DNA of 64,000 bases. Origin: an uncultured Sulfuricurvum sp. (GTDB lineage: Bacteria; Campylobacterota; Campylobacteria; Campylobacterales; Sulfurimonadaceae). This document shows positions 53,499 to 62,469 of the stretch, piece after piece. The stretch covers positions 1 through 64,000 of the forward strand of contig CAIMUF010000038.1 of NCBI GenBank assembly GCA_903844635.1. The letters run 5' to 3'. The position numbers and the translations under genes are program-made. Under the pieces are notes generated by a model, which was not told the origin of the DNA, did not search any database, and saw only the letters and a list, made by a program, of their open reading frames with translations. Numbering within the stretch: position 1 is the stretch's first letter; each line of letters starts with the position of its first letter.

Positions 53499-54863
53499 CT
53501 ATACTTCGTCTCTATTAAGTTTTCCACGCATCATAAAATAAATTCCTACTCCAATCCCGCTCCAAACAGCAAATCGCATCCATGTATGCAACTCCAATCC
53601 TGACATTATGAAGATCAATAATGCAAAATTAAGAGGAATTAAAACCCAAAACATTGGAACTCTAAACGTTCCGACAAGCCCTTTTTTACGTAAAACAATG
53701 ATCGCTATTCCTACGACAAAATAGGCAAATAATGTGCCAATATTTACCAATTCTGCCAAAATTTTCAAAGGAATAAATCCAGCCAAGATCGCGAGAAATA
53801 ACCCTCCATAAAGGGTGACTTTAAAAGGGGTATTGTATTTTGGATGTACTTCTCTGAAATACGCAGGCAAAAAGCCATCACGAGAAAGAGCATGAGCTAC
53901 ACGCGTAAATCCTAGTCCCATAACAAGCATAACGGTCGTAATCGTTACAACAGCTCCCAAGGCAATAATACTTGCAACAAAAGGCTCATCAACGCGCAAC
54001 ATAGCAAACGAGAGAGCATGTGGAACATCCAATTCTGTATAGCTAACCATGGATGTTAACGTAAAACTAACCAAGATGAAAAACATGGTCGAAAATGCCA
54101 ATGCAATCATAAGAGCTTTTGGAATCGTTTTAGTAGGATCTTTTGTTTCTTCTGCAACCGTGGAAATAGCATCAAATCCTAAATAAGCAAAAATAATCAA
54201 ACTGGTCGCATGCCACATTCCCTGCCAACCAAAAGGAAAAAAGTTTCGAATATTCTCAATATCAAAATGCTTTAATCCAAAATAGACAAAGATAGACAAC
54301 ACCACAATCTTAATGTAAACAATGATGTTATTGACACGAGCACTCTCTTTGATCCCAACGGCTAAAAGTGTAAAAATAACCGCTATCACCAAAAAAGCGC
54401 TTATGTCTACATAGGTTCCAGCTGCCGGATTGTACGAACCGCTCAAAGCCGTAGGCAAGGCAAGATGAAAGTTAGTCTCGATAAATGTACGAAAGTATCC
54501 AGACCATCCTGTAGCAACTGCACTCGTAGCTACACCATATTCTAACAGTAAATTCCATCCCACAAGCCAAGCAAAAAACTCACCTAACGTCGCGTACGTG
54601 TAGTTATAGGCACTTCCTGATACTGGGTAAATGGAACTCATTTCAGCATAAATCAGTGCCGTGATTCCAATCGCAATCGAACCAATTAAAAAAGATAAAA
54701 CAATCGCAGGACCGGCAGTCGTTGCAGCAGCTTGTCCTGTAATTACAAATATACCCGCCCCTATGATCGCTCCAACTCCAATAAAGGTTATATCCAAAAG
54801 ATTTAAATGTCGAGCCAGACCCGCACCGCCAACTTTTGGAATTTTAGTACTAAATAAACCCAT
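53499..54863 (-). CDS. APC-family amino acid permease
   Basis: This 454-residue integral membrane protein has about 12 hydrophobic segments and the APC hallmark in the first helix (DITFIGVGAIIGAGIFVITG). Further text includes FLIGSIAIGITALIYAEMSS and FAYLGFDAISTVAEETKDP near 230. It resembles cationic amino acid transporters of the YfnA/CAT group, but the substrate cannot be read from sequence. It is a single gene facing thiG. Confidence 0.9.
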   Translation of the reverse strand: MGLFSTKIPKVGGAGLARHLNLLDITFIGVGAIIGAGIFVITGQAAATTAGPAIVLSFLIGSIAIGITALIYAEMSSIYPVSGSAYNYTYATLGEFFAWLVGWNLLLEYGVATSAVATGWSGYFRTFIETNFHLALPTALSGSYNPAAGTYVDISAFLVIAVIFTLLAVGIKESARVNNIIVYIKIVVLSIFVYFGLKHFDIENIRNFFPFGWQGMWHATSLIIFAYLGFDAISTVAEETKDPTKTIPKALMIALAFSTMFFILVSFTLTSMVSYTELDVPHALSFAMLRVDEPFVASIIALGAVVTITTVMLVMGLGFTRVAHALSRDGFLPAYFREVHPKYNTPFKVTLYGGLFLAILAGFIPLKILAELVNIGTLFAYFVVGIAIIVLRKKGLVGTFRVPMFWVLIPLNFALLIFIMSGLELHTWMRFAVWSGIGVGIYFMMRGKLNRDEV

Positions 54864-54919
54864 AAATCACTGCCTTTGTATCATTTTCTGTGATAATTAT
54901 AGCAGATTCTATTTTTGTA

Positions 54920-54948
54920 TTGACATTTTATTGTTTATACACTATAAT
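54920..54948 (+). promoter_or_regulatory. Perfect sigma70 promoter of the tRNA cluster
   Basis: TTGACA and TATAAT, both exact consensus, are separated by 17 bases and end 43 bases before the first tRNA. The following five tRNA genes have spacers of 24 to 58 bases and no other obvious promoter. Confidence 0.88.
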
Positions 54949-54991
54949 TTCGCCTCACTAAAATTGGTTTTGCCACTTTTAGCTGATAGGT

Positions 54992-55069
54992 CGGGGCGTA
55001 GCTCAGTATGGTTAGAGTACTTGCTTTGGGAGCAAGGGGCCGGAGGTTCGAGTCCTCTCGCCCCGACCA
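54992..55069 (+). tRNA. tRNA-Pro (anticodon TGG)
   Basis: Cloverleaf with acceptor CGGGGCG/CGCCCCG, anticodon stem CTTGC/GCAAG around TTTGGGA and T-loop GTTCGAGTC. Encodes CCA at the 3' end. First gene of the cluster. Confidence 0.96.
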
Positions 55070-55104
55070 CGTTATTTCAAAATTTTAAATCAAAACTTTT
55101 TTAT

Positions 55105-55182
55105 GGTGGAATTAGCTCAGTTGGTTAGAGCACTGGTTTGTGGTGCCGGGGGTCACGGGTTCGAGCCCCGTATTCCACCCCA
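55105..55182 (+). tRNA. tRNA-His (anticodon GTG)
   Basis: Acceptor GTGGAAT/ATTCCAC, with the extra G-1 (55105) opposite C73, the identity element for histidyl-tRNA synthetase. The anticodon loop is TTGTGGT. CCA is encoded. Confidence 0.96.
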
Positions 55183-55240
55183 TATTTTAGTTTATTTAAT
55201 TTACCTTTGATTTTTTTTCGATGTTTTAGAAGGATCTTGT

Positions 55241-55317
55241 GCGTTCGTAGCTCAATTGGATAGAGTAACGGTCTTCGGAACCGTAGGTTATAGGTTCGAA
55301 CCCTATCGGGCGCACCA
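55241..55317 (+). tRNA. tRNA-Arg (anticodon TCG)
   Basis: Acceptor GCGTTCG/CGGGCGC with two G-T pairs, anticodon stem ACGGT/ACCGT around CTTCGGA, T-loop GTTCGAACC. CCA is encoded. Reads CGN codons, mainly CGA/CGG. Confidence 0.95.
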
Positions 55318-55331
55318 TATATACAAGACTC

Positions 55332-55408
55332 GCGTCCTTAGCTCAGTCGGATAGAGCAATGCCCTTCTAAGGCATCGGTCAGAGGTTCGAATCCTCTAGG
55401 GCGTACCA
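55332..55408 (+). tRNA. tRNA-Arg (anticodon TCT)
   Basis: Acceptor GCGTCCT/AGGGCGT, anticodon stem ATGCC/GGCAT around CTTCTAA, T-loop GTTCGAATC. CCA is encoded. The first acceptor pair is G1-U72 instead of the usual G-C. Reads AGA/AGG. Confidence 0.94.
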
Positions 55409-55423
55409 CCTTAGAATTTATGT

Positions 55424-55507
55424 GCGGATGTGGTGAAATGGTAGACACGCCAGACTTAGGATCTGGTGCCGCAAGGTGTAGGAGTTCAAGTCTCCTCATC
55501 CGCACCA
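55424..55507 (+). tRNA. tRNA-Leu (anticodon TAG)
   Basis: Class II tRNA with a long variable arm (GTGCCGCAAGGTGT region). Acceptor GCGGATG/CATCCGC, anticodon stem CCAGA/TCTGG around CTTAGGA. CCA is encoded. Reads CUA/CUN codons. Last gene of the cluster. Confidence 0.95.
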
Positions 55508-55689
55508 CCCCTTTATAGCTTTATAATAGGCACTTCTTAGACAATTAATCAATTAAATTATTTTTTTAACTTCACTTTGGTTACGGTTTTCCCTAATTCA
55601 TCATCACAAAGCAGCGTAAAACACTTCAATAAAAAAACATCCAAATACTTTATTTTGCAACACTCTCAAAATCTTAACTATAAAAAGTT
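55508..55689. other. Intergenic region after the tRNA cluster
   Basis: About 180 bases between the tRNA-Leu end and the stop of the GGDEF gene. AT-rich, with no coding frame and no strong hairpin. A weak TTATA-GCT-TTATAA word near 55515 may contribute to termination. Confidence 0.4.
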
Positions 55690-56580
55690 TTATTTTTTGC
55701 TTTCGTACACTTCTACTCGATTTCGTCCTAGCTCTTTTGCCTTATAGAGGGCATCATCCGCACATTTAAATAATTTCTCGCATGTGTTGTTTACTTCATT
55801 CATCTGAACAACTCCAAAACTTGCACTAATTGCAATACCCTCAGGTTCCGACGACTCAATTTTTTTACGCAATTTTTCAGCTTTTATGGCTGCCTCAGGC
55901 AAGCTACAGTTATTCAATATTATAACCATCTCTTCTCCTCCAAAACGAGCGACAACATCTTCTCTTCTGGCTTCATCTTGAAGAATTTGGGCTATCTTTT
56001 GCAAAACTTTATCGCCTTCTAAATGTCCAAAGGAATCGTTAACTTCTTTAAAATGATCAATATCCACCATAATGACGCACAGAGGCTGTTCGTGACGCTT
56101 TGCCTCTGAGACCTTCCCCGCCATCATATCAACAAGATAATGTCGATTATATAGACCCGTTAGCTGGTCACGTACTGCCATTGTTTTGAGTAGATCATGC
56201 TGACGCTTTAGGGTAATGTGGGTTTTCACGCGAGCTTTAACTATGGAGGGGTGGATAGGTTTAGTAATATAATCGACTGCACCCAAGGATAAGCCGTACT
56301 CTTCTTCTTCAATTGAATCTTTTCCTGTTACAAAAATAATCGGAATGTTCACCGTTGAACTATTTTCACGAAGGATTCGGCATACATCATACCCGCTAAC
56401 GTCGGGCATCCCCACATCGAGTAAAATCAAATCAGGGATAGGTTCCTGCACAACAAGCTCCAGCGCTTGCGCTCCGCCTGAAGCTACTTTTACCGTGTAA
56501 TCCTCTTTTAGTATATGCGCCAGCGTTTGGAGGTTAATGCGAACATCATCAACAATAAGAACAACGGCTTTATCTCTCAT
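55690..56580 (-). CDS. Response regulator with GGDEF domain (diguanylate cyclase)
   Basis: This 296-residue protein has a receiver domain with acidic pair VDD (11-12), phospho-Asp 55 in LILLDVGMPD and a Lys in DYITKPIHP near 105. The GGDEF domain (about 130-290) carries the active site RFGGEEM near 218 and an inhibitory I-site RRED five residues before it. It should make c-di-GMP when phosphorylated, with product feedback. It overlaps the end of the large hybrid kinase gene by four bases, so it is the likely output of that relay. Confidence 0.94.
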   Translation of the reverse strand: MRDKAVVLIVDDVRINLQTLAHILKEDYTVKVASGGAQALELVVQEPIPDLILLDVGMPDVSGYDVCRILRENSSTVNIPIIFVTGKDSIEEEEYGLSLGAVDYITKPIHPSIVKARVKTHITLKRQHDLLKTMAVRDQLTGLYNRHYLVDMMAGKVSEAKRHEQPLCVIMVDIDHFKEVNDSFGHLEGDKVLQKIAQILQDEARREDVVARFGGEEMVIILNNCSLPEAAIKAEKLRKKIESSEPEGIAISASFGVVQMNEVNNTCEKLFKCADDALYKAKELGRNRVEVYESKK

Positions 56581-59500
56581 TCCAAAACCTCCATGACACG
56601 TTTTATCGCTTCCAGCGCTTTATCATATTCAAACTTTTCAATATTTTCTTTCAGTTCTTTCATCAAAATAGTTATATTACTATCGGCATATTCACTAAAA
56701 ATTATCGATGTATCGGTATCTATAAAGACCCCTTGCTCAATTGTATGCTGTAACTCTTGCAGTGCAACCGCCATTTCAAGCGGATCAATACTACGTAGTT
56801 TTATAGTCGTAATACGTGGTTCTAAAATATAGGGATTAAGTATCTTGAGCGTTTCTTCCAGAATTTGCGCACAGATAAGAATACTTTCTTGCACTAATGT
56901 ACCGTTTTCCGCTTTGGCAGCCTCTTCAATACTTTTACTGATAGATTGAAGGGTATCGGCTCCTATATTTGCTGATGAGCCCTTAAGCGAGTGTGCATGA
57001 AGCTGAGCATCGCTAAAATTACCGTGCTCAATTGCCTCTTTGAGACTAGCAAGCATCTGCGGAGCGTCACGCATAAAAGATTGGACGATTTTATCTAAAA
57101 GCCCCTCATTTCCTCCCATACGCAACAGTGCTTCTTTATGATTCCAAAGCGTTTGCCGCTTACTTTCAGACTCTAACGCTTGGGGCTCTCTTTCTGTCTG
57201 CATTGGCATCGAAGAATCGTGATTAACTACATTTTCTTCACTGCAATCAGGGATAAGCCAGTGTATTAGTGTTTTTGTCAAAATCGTCAAATCAACCGGC
57301 TTTGTTATAAAATCATTCATCCCTACATTTATACATTTTTCTCGGTCGCCCGCCATCGCATTCGCAGTCATGGCGATAATCGTGACTGTACAATTTTCGT
57401 CCCCTGCTTCTCCTGCTCTGATACGGCGCGTTGCCTCATATCCGTCCATCTCAGGCATTTGACCGTCCATCAAAACCAAGGTATAAGGAAAGGTATTTAA
57501 AGCCAAACGAAGTGCTTCAATCGCTTCAATCCCATTGGTGGCAATGTCCGCACTCAGTCCTATGGCATCCAGCATTCCAACTGCCACTATTTGATTTGTA
57601 GGATTGTCTTCAACCAGAAGTATTCGAGTTCGTACCGGCCACTGAATTTCTACTTCATCGGTGAAAATTTCTACCGGATCAGGCTTCAACGTTATCCCCT
57701 CACCGCCCAATCCCACTACAATCTCAGCATGAAAAATACTCCCCTCACCTAGCGTACTGGTAATGTAAATTTTTCCGCCCATAAGTTCACACAAGCGTTT
57801 TACAATCGAAAGACCAAGCCCTGTCCCTCCGTATTTTCGTGTCGTAGATCCATCTGCTTGAGTGAAAGGGTCTAAAAGTGTCGCTATTTTCTCCGGAGAT
57901 ATTCCTATACCGCTATCAACAACATCGAGATGAAGCTGACCCACTTCACCTTGCATCTCCAATGACGCTTTAACTGTGATCTTGCCATGATGTGTAAATT
58001 TTAATGCATTGCCAATAAGATTTGTAAGAATCTGACGAAGTCGCCCAGAATCAGTAATGATGTTATGTTGTTCAATCAAACTGTCATCAATGATTAGCTC
58101 TAAACCTTTTTCCTGTGCTTTAAATAAGAAGCTCTCTTGAAGATCTTGCAGTAAATCATGGAGATTGATTTCTACAGCTTCCAACTCCATCTTCCCTGCT
58201 TCAATTTTAGAAAAGTCGAGAATATCGTTAATAAGCACTAAAAGAGAAGTCGCACTGTTTTTAGCAATCTGCAATTGATGATGTTGAATTTTATCCAGTT
58301 GGGAGCGCTCTAATAATCCTAACATTCCCAGAACACCATTCATAGGAGTACGTATCTCGTGACTCATGATGGCTAAAAACTCTGATTTTGAATGTTCTGA
58401 CGCTTCTGCTGATTCTTTCGCATGGATCAACTCTGCTTCGATTTTTTTGCGCTGTGTTATATCGGTTCGTATAACGACGCAACTTTGAGGTTTTCCTTTA
58501 TCATTTTTGAATGAAATAACAGTCGTATCAACCCAATAAATAGATCCATTTTTGGCAACATTACATACTTCATTGCGCCATATTCCGCCATGGCTGATCG
58601 TGGAGTACATCTCTTTCCAAAACTCTTTTCCATGGAATCCTGAATTAAGAAGTCGATGATTATTTCCAATCAGTTCACTAGCAGCATATCCGCTTATCTC
58701 CTCAAATTTAGAGTTAACAAACGTAATTTTTCCTTTAACATCCGTAATTGCGACGATGGAGTGTGAATCAAGTGCAAATTTTTGCTCTCTAAGTTCTTCG
58801 AGCGTTTTGTTTGCTTCTGCGGTGATATTTTCCAGTCGTGCTTCATTTTCTTCTTGTACTTTTATGAGTGTGTTAAAGACCTCTCCAAATTTCCCTATTT
58901 CGTTTAAATCTCGTAATCTTACCTGTACCCCTTTGATACCGCGCATGTATTGATTACTCGCATCTGAAAGTTGTTCTATTGGCTTCACTATACGCCTGGT
59001 AATCTTGATTGCGGCCAATACAACCAAACCTATGATCATTAAGGAAAGGGTTAAAAGTGCCGTTCCCATCGTAGTGGGAACACGCATAACTTCAACTTCA
59101 TCAATTTCACTAATATGAGCATAGTGAATACCCAAAAGAGTGACCGAGTGGTGTTCCGTTAAAACTTTTTTGCCATCAGGACCCATATAAAAACTCGCGA
59201 CTTCCGTCATAGTATCTGGATATTTTCCGAATAATCCATGCTCATTTTGCCAGTCCCAGAACACCTTTGTCCCGATTCGTCGATGTAAAACCTCCCTTGA
59301 ATTATGCAAAGGAGTTCGAAGCAATCCATCAACGCCTACAAGATAGTGACGAATATACTGCGAATTTGTCCCGATTGAGCCAAAAAGAGCACTCATATTG
59401 AGCTGCATTGCCATTATTCCGATCATTTTTCCCGATGTATCAAAAAGAGGATAGGTAATAAATCCAGCTAATGCACCGCCTGAGGGTTCATAATATTCAA

Positions 59501-60092
59501 TATCTGAATAATGGGCTTTTTTATCCTCAACAGTCTCTCTAAATGCTTGTGCAAATCCACTATTAGAGTAAGGGCCTCGTTTAAGATTTGTCCCCAACTC
59601 GGACTCTTTTTTAGCGCTATAAAGAATATTACCTCCCATATCAATCATAAAAAGATCATACACGTAATCGTAATCTGCTACAAGATTGACTAAGGTCTTT
59701 GATTGAGTACTAATCAGGGCTGTATACTGTGGAGAATGAACAAAATCACCTAAGGATTTTTGATTGTTTAAAAAAGCGGACTGGATAGCTAAAAAATTCG
59801 CTCTAGGCAATTCAAGATGTGACCAGCTTGCTAAATTTTTTACCGATTCATTAAAGCGATTGGTGAGTGTTGAAACATTTAATTTAGCCGTATTTGAAAG
59901 CTCATTGCTCTGAAATAGCACAACATTTTCTACCGTTTTTGTATATGCGTACAATGCTATCCCTAAAAAAGGGAAGATAGCAAGAAGCAAAAACCAGAAA
60001 AGTATGATATTCCGTAGAGATGTTTCTCTGACCTTTCGCTTTAATCCATAAATATAGGAACGGATTGTTTCAACTTCTTTATGCCGTTTCAT
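56577..60092 (-). CDS. Hybrid sensor kinase: dCache-HAMP-PAS-HisKA-HATPase-REC-Hpt
   Basis: This 1171-residue protein has a membrane helix at about 29-49, a periplasmic double-Cache-like sensor (50-340) and a second helix (about 342-362). HAMP (to about 415) and PAS (about 445-555, FVNSKFEEISGYAASELIG) follow. The phospho-His is in FLAIMSHEIRTPMNGVLG near 585, with ATPase motifs NLIGNALKFT and GGTGLGLSIVKRL. The receiver (RILLVEDNPTNQ, MDGQMPEMDGYEA) spans about 835-960. The C-terminal Hpt has HAHSLKGSSANIGA near 1080. It can run a full His-Asp-His relay, probably to the adjacent GGDEF regulator. The Cache ligand is unknown. Confidence 0.94.
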   Translation of the reverse strand: MKRHKEVETIRSYIYGLKRKVRETSLRNIILFWFLLLAIFPFLGIALYAYTKTVENVVLFQSNELSNTAKLNVSTLTNRFNESVKNLASWSHLELPRANFLAIQSAFLNNQKSLGDFVHSPQYTALISTQSKTLVNLVADYDYVYDLFMIDMGGNILYSAKKESELGTNLKRGPYSNSGFAQAFRETVEDKKAHYSDIEYYEPSGGALAGFITYPLFDTSGKMIGIMAMQLNMSALFGSIGTNSQYIRHYLVGVDGLLRTPLHNSREVLHRRIGTKVFWDWQNEHGLFGKYPDTMTEVASFYMGPDGKKVLTEHHSVTLLGIHYAHISEIDEVEVMRVPTTMGTALLTLSLMIIGLVVLAAIKITRRIVKPIEQLSDASNQYMRGIKGVQVRLRDLNEIGKFGEVFNTLIKVQEENEARLENITAEANKTLEELREQKFALDSHSIVAITDVKGKITFVNSKFEEISGYAASELIGNNHRLLNSGFHGKEFWKEMYSTISHGGIWRNEVCNVAKNGSIYWVDTTVISFKNDKGKPQSCVVIRTDITQRKKIEAELIHAKESAEASEHSKSEFLAIMSHEIRTPMNGVLGMLGLLERSQLDKIQHHQLQIAKNSATSLLVLINDILDFSKIEAGKMELEAVEINLHDLLQDLQESFLFKAQEKGLELIIDDSLIEQHNIITDSGRLRQILTNLIGNALKFTHHGKITVKASLEMQGEVGQLHLDVVDSGIGISPEKIATLLDPFTQADGSTTRKYGGTGLGLSIVKRLCELMGGKIYITSTLGEGSIFHAEIVVGLGGEGITLKPDPVEIFTDEVEIQWPVRTRILLVEDNPTNQIVAVGMLDAIGLSADIATNGIEAIEALRLALNTFPYTLVLMDGQMPEMDGYEATRRIRAGEAGDENCTVTIIAMTANAMAGDREKCINVGMNDFITKPVDLTILTKTLIHWLIPDCSEENVVNHDSSMPMQTEREPQALESESKRQTLWNHKEALLRMGGNEGLLDKIVQSFMRDAPQMLASLKEAIEHGNFSDAQLHAHSLKGSSANIGADTLQSISKSIEEAAKAENGTLVQESILICAQILEETLKILNPYILEPRITTIKLRSIDPLEMAVALQELQHTIEQGVFIDTDTSIIFSEYADSNITILMKELKENIEKFEYDKALEAIKRVMEVLE

Positions 60093-60140
60093 TTGCTTAT
60101 CTTGCAGTAGTACATAAAACGACGAATGTCATAAATTTAC

Positions 60141-60356
60141 TCAGCCAACAGGTCTAGGTTGTATCGTTATCGTATAATTGCCTGCGACTTGAGTTAAGAC
60201 GAAACGATGCTTTTTACAATAGTTTTTTTCCATCCGAGCCTGGAGGATTTCCGCTTCTTCTTTTACTTCGGCAATGGAACTAAAGCTTTGGATTTCTGCC
60301 CCGCCATCACGCATAAAACAACGGCATGGATTTTTAACTTGTAGCGTGTAGGGCAT
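60141..60356 (-). CDS. Small Cys/His-containing protein of unknown function
   Basis: This 71-residue protein begins MPYTLQVKNPCRCFMRDGG, has a helical middle (SIAEVKEEAEILQARM) and a second Cys with basic residues (KNYCKKHRFVL), then two short strands. The C-x-C, C and H residues could bind a metal or be redox-active; this is inference. AAGGAG lies six bases before the ATG. It sits between the receiver protein and the hybrid kinase on the same strand, so it is probably part of the same operon. Confidence 0.65.
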   Translation of the reverse strand: MPYTLQVKNPCRCFMRDGGAEIQSFSSIAEVKEEAEILQARMEKNYCKKHRFVLTQVAGNYTITIQPRPVG

Positions 60357-60367
60357 CAATACTCCTT

Positions 60368-61699
60368 TTAAAAATCAAAAATATCATCAAGCCCTTCAGA
60401 GCCATCACCATCATTATCGTCCATCTTCAAAATACCCTCAATGGTCTTTGCATTTGCAATAATCGTATCATCCATATAATTGACGCTCGATGCGCCCTCA
60501 ACAAAGATAAGACGAATCCAACTGTTCAAATCACGCCCGAATGCAGCACACATCGGAGCTAAATCATTTGATTTTGCCATAAATAATTCACTGTGGTTCC
60601 TAATGGCGTATCCCATCGCAGAAAGCGCTTGACCGATGGTATAGCTATCTGTGTATCCCGATGCAATTCGGCTGATTTGCTGAAGATTATCGCTGATCTC
60701 TTCGACTTCATGAGCTTCTATCTCGCCCCCGACAACCATCATAAGAGAATTAAGTTTACCCACGAACTCTCTTAAGTCCTCAAGGTCATCCAAGTCCATA
60801 TAGTCATACACATGTAAAGTTTCTTGTACTGCAACATAAGCGGTTGATGATATTACGGGTGAAGGAAGCGTATCCGTTTGTGGTTCTAAAGAAACTGCCT
60901 TTTGAACACTTACGAGCTCTACTTTTTTAATGGCAAAACTAGGAATTCGTATAGTCAGCTTATTGTCTTGAATTTTATAATCATGGACTTCTGAGTTCTT
61001 TAGGAAAATAAGCTGAATAATTTTGGAATTAATCTGTTCAGCTTCAGTCATCGTCATATAAAGACTCGTGTCCGATTCTTCAACGATAATTTGATTTTTT
61101 ATTCCCAGTTTTAAACTGACCGCGCCCAGTGCATACAAGGTGCGGACACCACTGCTCAATCTTTCACATCCACCTTCATGCCCAAGAAGATAATATTCCC
61201 AAAACTCTGCAAGATCATCTTCATTTTGAATGTAAAACAGTAATTTACGACTAAAAGTATCCGAACTCATCACATTGGCAGCCCCAGGATTGAAGCGCTT
61301 TTTGACAGTTTCTCTTGAATTCACCAATGAAAAATAGTTCCCTAAACGGGCGATAAAAACATCAGCATTTAACGGTTTAGAAATATAATCTTCTGCCCCA
61401 TTGCTCAATATTTGTCGTTGACGCTCACCATCATCAACAGCTGATACTGCTACAATCAACACTTTTGGGTCAAAAGAACGTATCCGGCGTGTTGCCTCCA
61501 CGCCATCCATCTCCGGCATCATAATGTCCATAAAAATCATCTGAAAACGAGTATCTTCTGCTAGCAGTGAAGCTTCTAATCCATTGATCGCTTCATGAAT
61601 AATAACCGTCTCATTGCTACTCTCACAATAATCTTCTATTAATGCTCGAAGCAACATTCGGTTATTTTGATTGTCATCTACAATGAGAATTTTTTTCAT
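60368..61699 (-). CDS. Receiver-domain protein with a long unclassified C-terminus
   Basis: This 443-residue protein has an N-terminal receiver domain (KILIVDDNQNN, phospho-Asp 58 in MIFMDIMMPEMDG, Lys in DYISKPLNAD near 110). The remaining 310 residues match no domain I know. About 150-260 looks like a mixed alpha/beta module. About 300-400 is helical (DLDDLEDLREFVGKLNSLMM). The last 20 residues are very acidic (KMDDNDGDGSEGLDDI). Its gene lies between parA and the small Cys protein. It may be an intermediate or adaptor of the relay. Confidence 0.75.
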   Translation of the reverse strand: MKKILIVDDNQNNRMLLRALIEDYCESSNETVIIHEAINGLEASLLAEDTRFQMIFMDIMMPEMDGVEATRRIRSFDPKVLIVAVSAVDDGERQRQILSNGAEDYISKPLNADVFIARLGNYFSLVNSRETVKKRFNPGAANVMSSDTFSRKLLFYIQNEDDLAEFWEYYLLGHEGGCERLSSGVRTLYALGAVSLKLGIKNQIIVEESDTSLYMTMTEAEQINSKIIQLIFLKNSEVHDYKIQDNKLTIRIPSFAIKKVELVSVQKAVSLEPQTDTLPSPVISSTAYVAVQETLHVYDYMDLDDLEDLREFVGKLNSLMMVVGGEIEAHEVEEISDNLQQISRIASGYTDSYTIGQALSAMGYAIRNHSELFMAKSNDLAPMCAAFGRDLNSWIRLIFVEGASSVNYMDDTIIANAKTIEGILKMDDNDGDGSEGLDDIFDF

Positions 61700-61728
61700 T
61701 ATATGTCCATCCTGTGATATTAAAATAA

Positions 61729-62469
61729 TTATATCCTATTTAACAACTCTTCGACAAAGCGATGGTAATCTTTTATTCCACGAGAGCGCTCTGGATGATC
61801 TATTATCGGATTTCCACCCTCAAACTGATTGGAAAGTTTAACATCAATACCTATGGGAGAAAAAAACTTTTCCTCTCCAAATTGTATTTTTACTTTGGCA
61901 ATAGCGTCACGATGTTCAGGGATATGAGTATTGACCATAACCGGCAAAATGCCTACATTTGGGGTACGTTGTCCATTATATGAGGCATTTTGATAAATAG
62001 CTCGTACCATTTGCCCCACTGCAACCACGCCCAAGTGGTGAGGGACGAAAGGGATCACTACTGCATCAGCAACTTCAAGTGCATTTTTGAGAAGGGAATC
62101 AAACGTAGGAGGTGTGTCGATCACTACATAATCGAAAAACTCATGAATCATTTCATTGAAAAACCGGCTTCGTAACACTCCTCTTAAATCACCATTTTCG
62201 TACACATCAAAAAATTCGGTTGCAGGAGAAAGTGTCAGTTGCTCAAATACGGTCGGAACGAAAGTTTCACTGAGAGTTTTACCAAAAAAAATCGAATGCA
62301 CTCCATTATCAAGCGATCCCATACAGCCCACACCCATAGATGCATGCGCTTGTGTATCTAAATCAATGAGCAATACGGAACCTCGTTTAGCAAGCTCACA
62401 TGCGAGATTAACAGCAGTGGTTGTTTTTGCCGAGCCACCTTTGCGATTACTGACTACAATGGTCTTCAT
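61729..62469 (-). CDS. ParA/MinD-family ATPase
   Basis: This 246-residue protein has the deviant Walker A motif SNRKGGSAKTTTAVNLA near residues 7-23, the switch LLIDLDTQAHAS near 34 and VVIDTPPTFDSLLKNALEVA near 115. Chromosome ParA genes pair with parB; here the overlap is with a CheW-CZB gene (4 bases), with no parB. This fits the ParC/PpfA type of ParA that positions cytoplasmic chemosensory clusters. That role is inferred from context. Confidence 0.88.
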   Translation of the reverse strand: MKTIVVSNRKGGSAKTTTAVNLACELAKRGSVLLIDLDTQAHASMGVGCMGSLDNGVHSIFFGKTLSETFVPTVFEQLTLSPATEFFDVYENGDLRGVLRSRFFNEMIHEFFDYVVIDTPPTFDSLLKNALEVADAVVIPFVPHHLGVVAVGQMVRAIYQNASYNGQRTPNVGILPVMVNTHIPEHRDAIAKVKIQFGEEKFFSPIGIDVKLSNQFEGGNPIIDHPERSRGIKDYHRFVEELLNRI

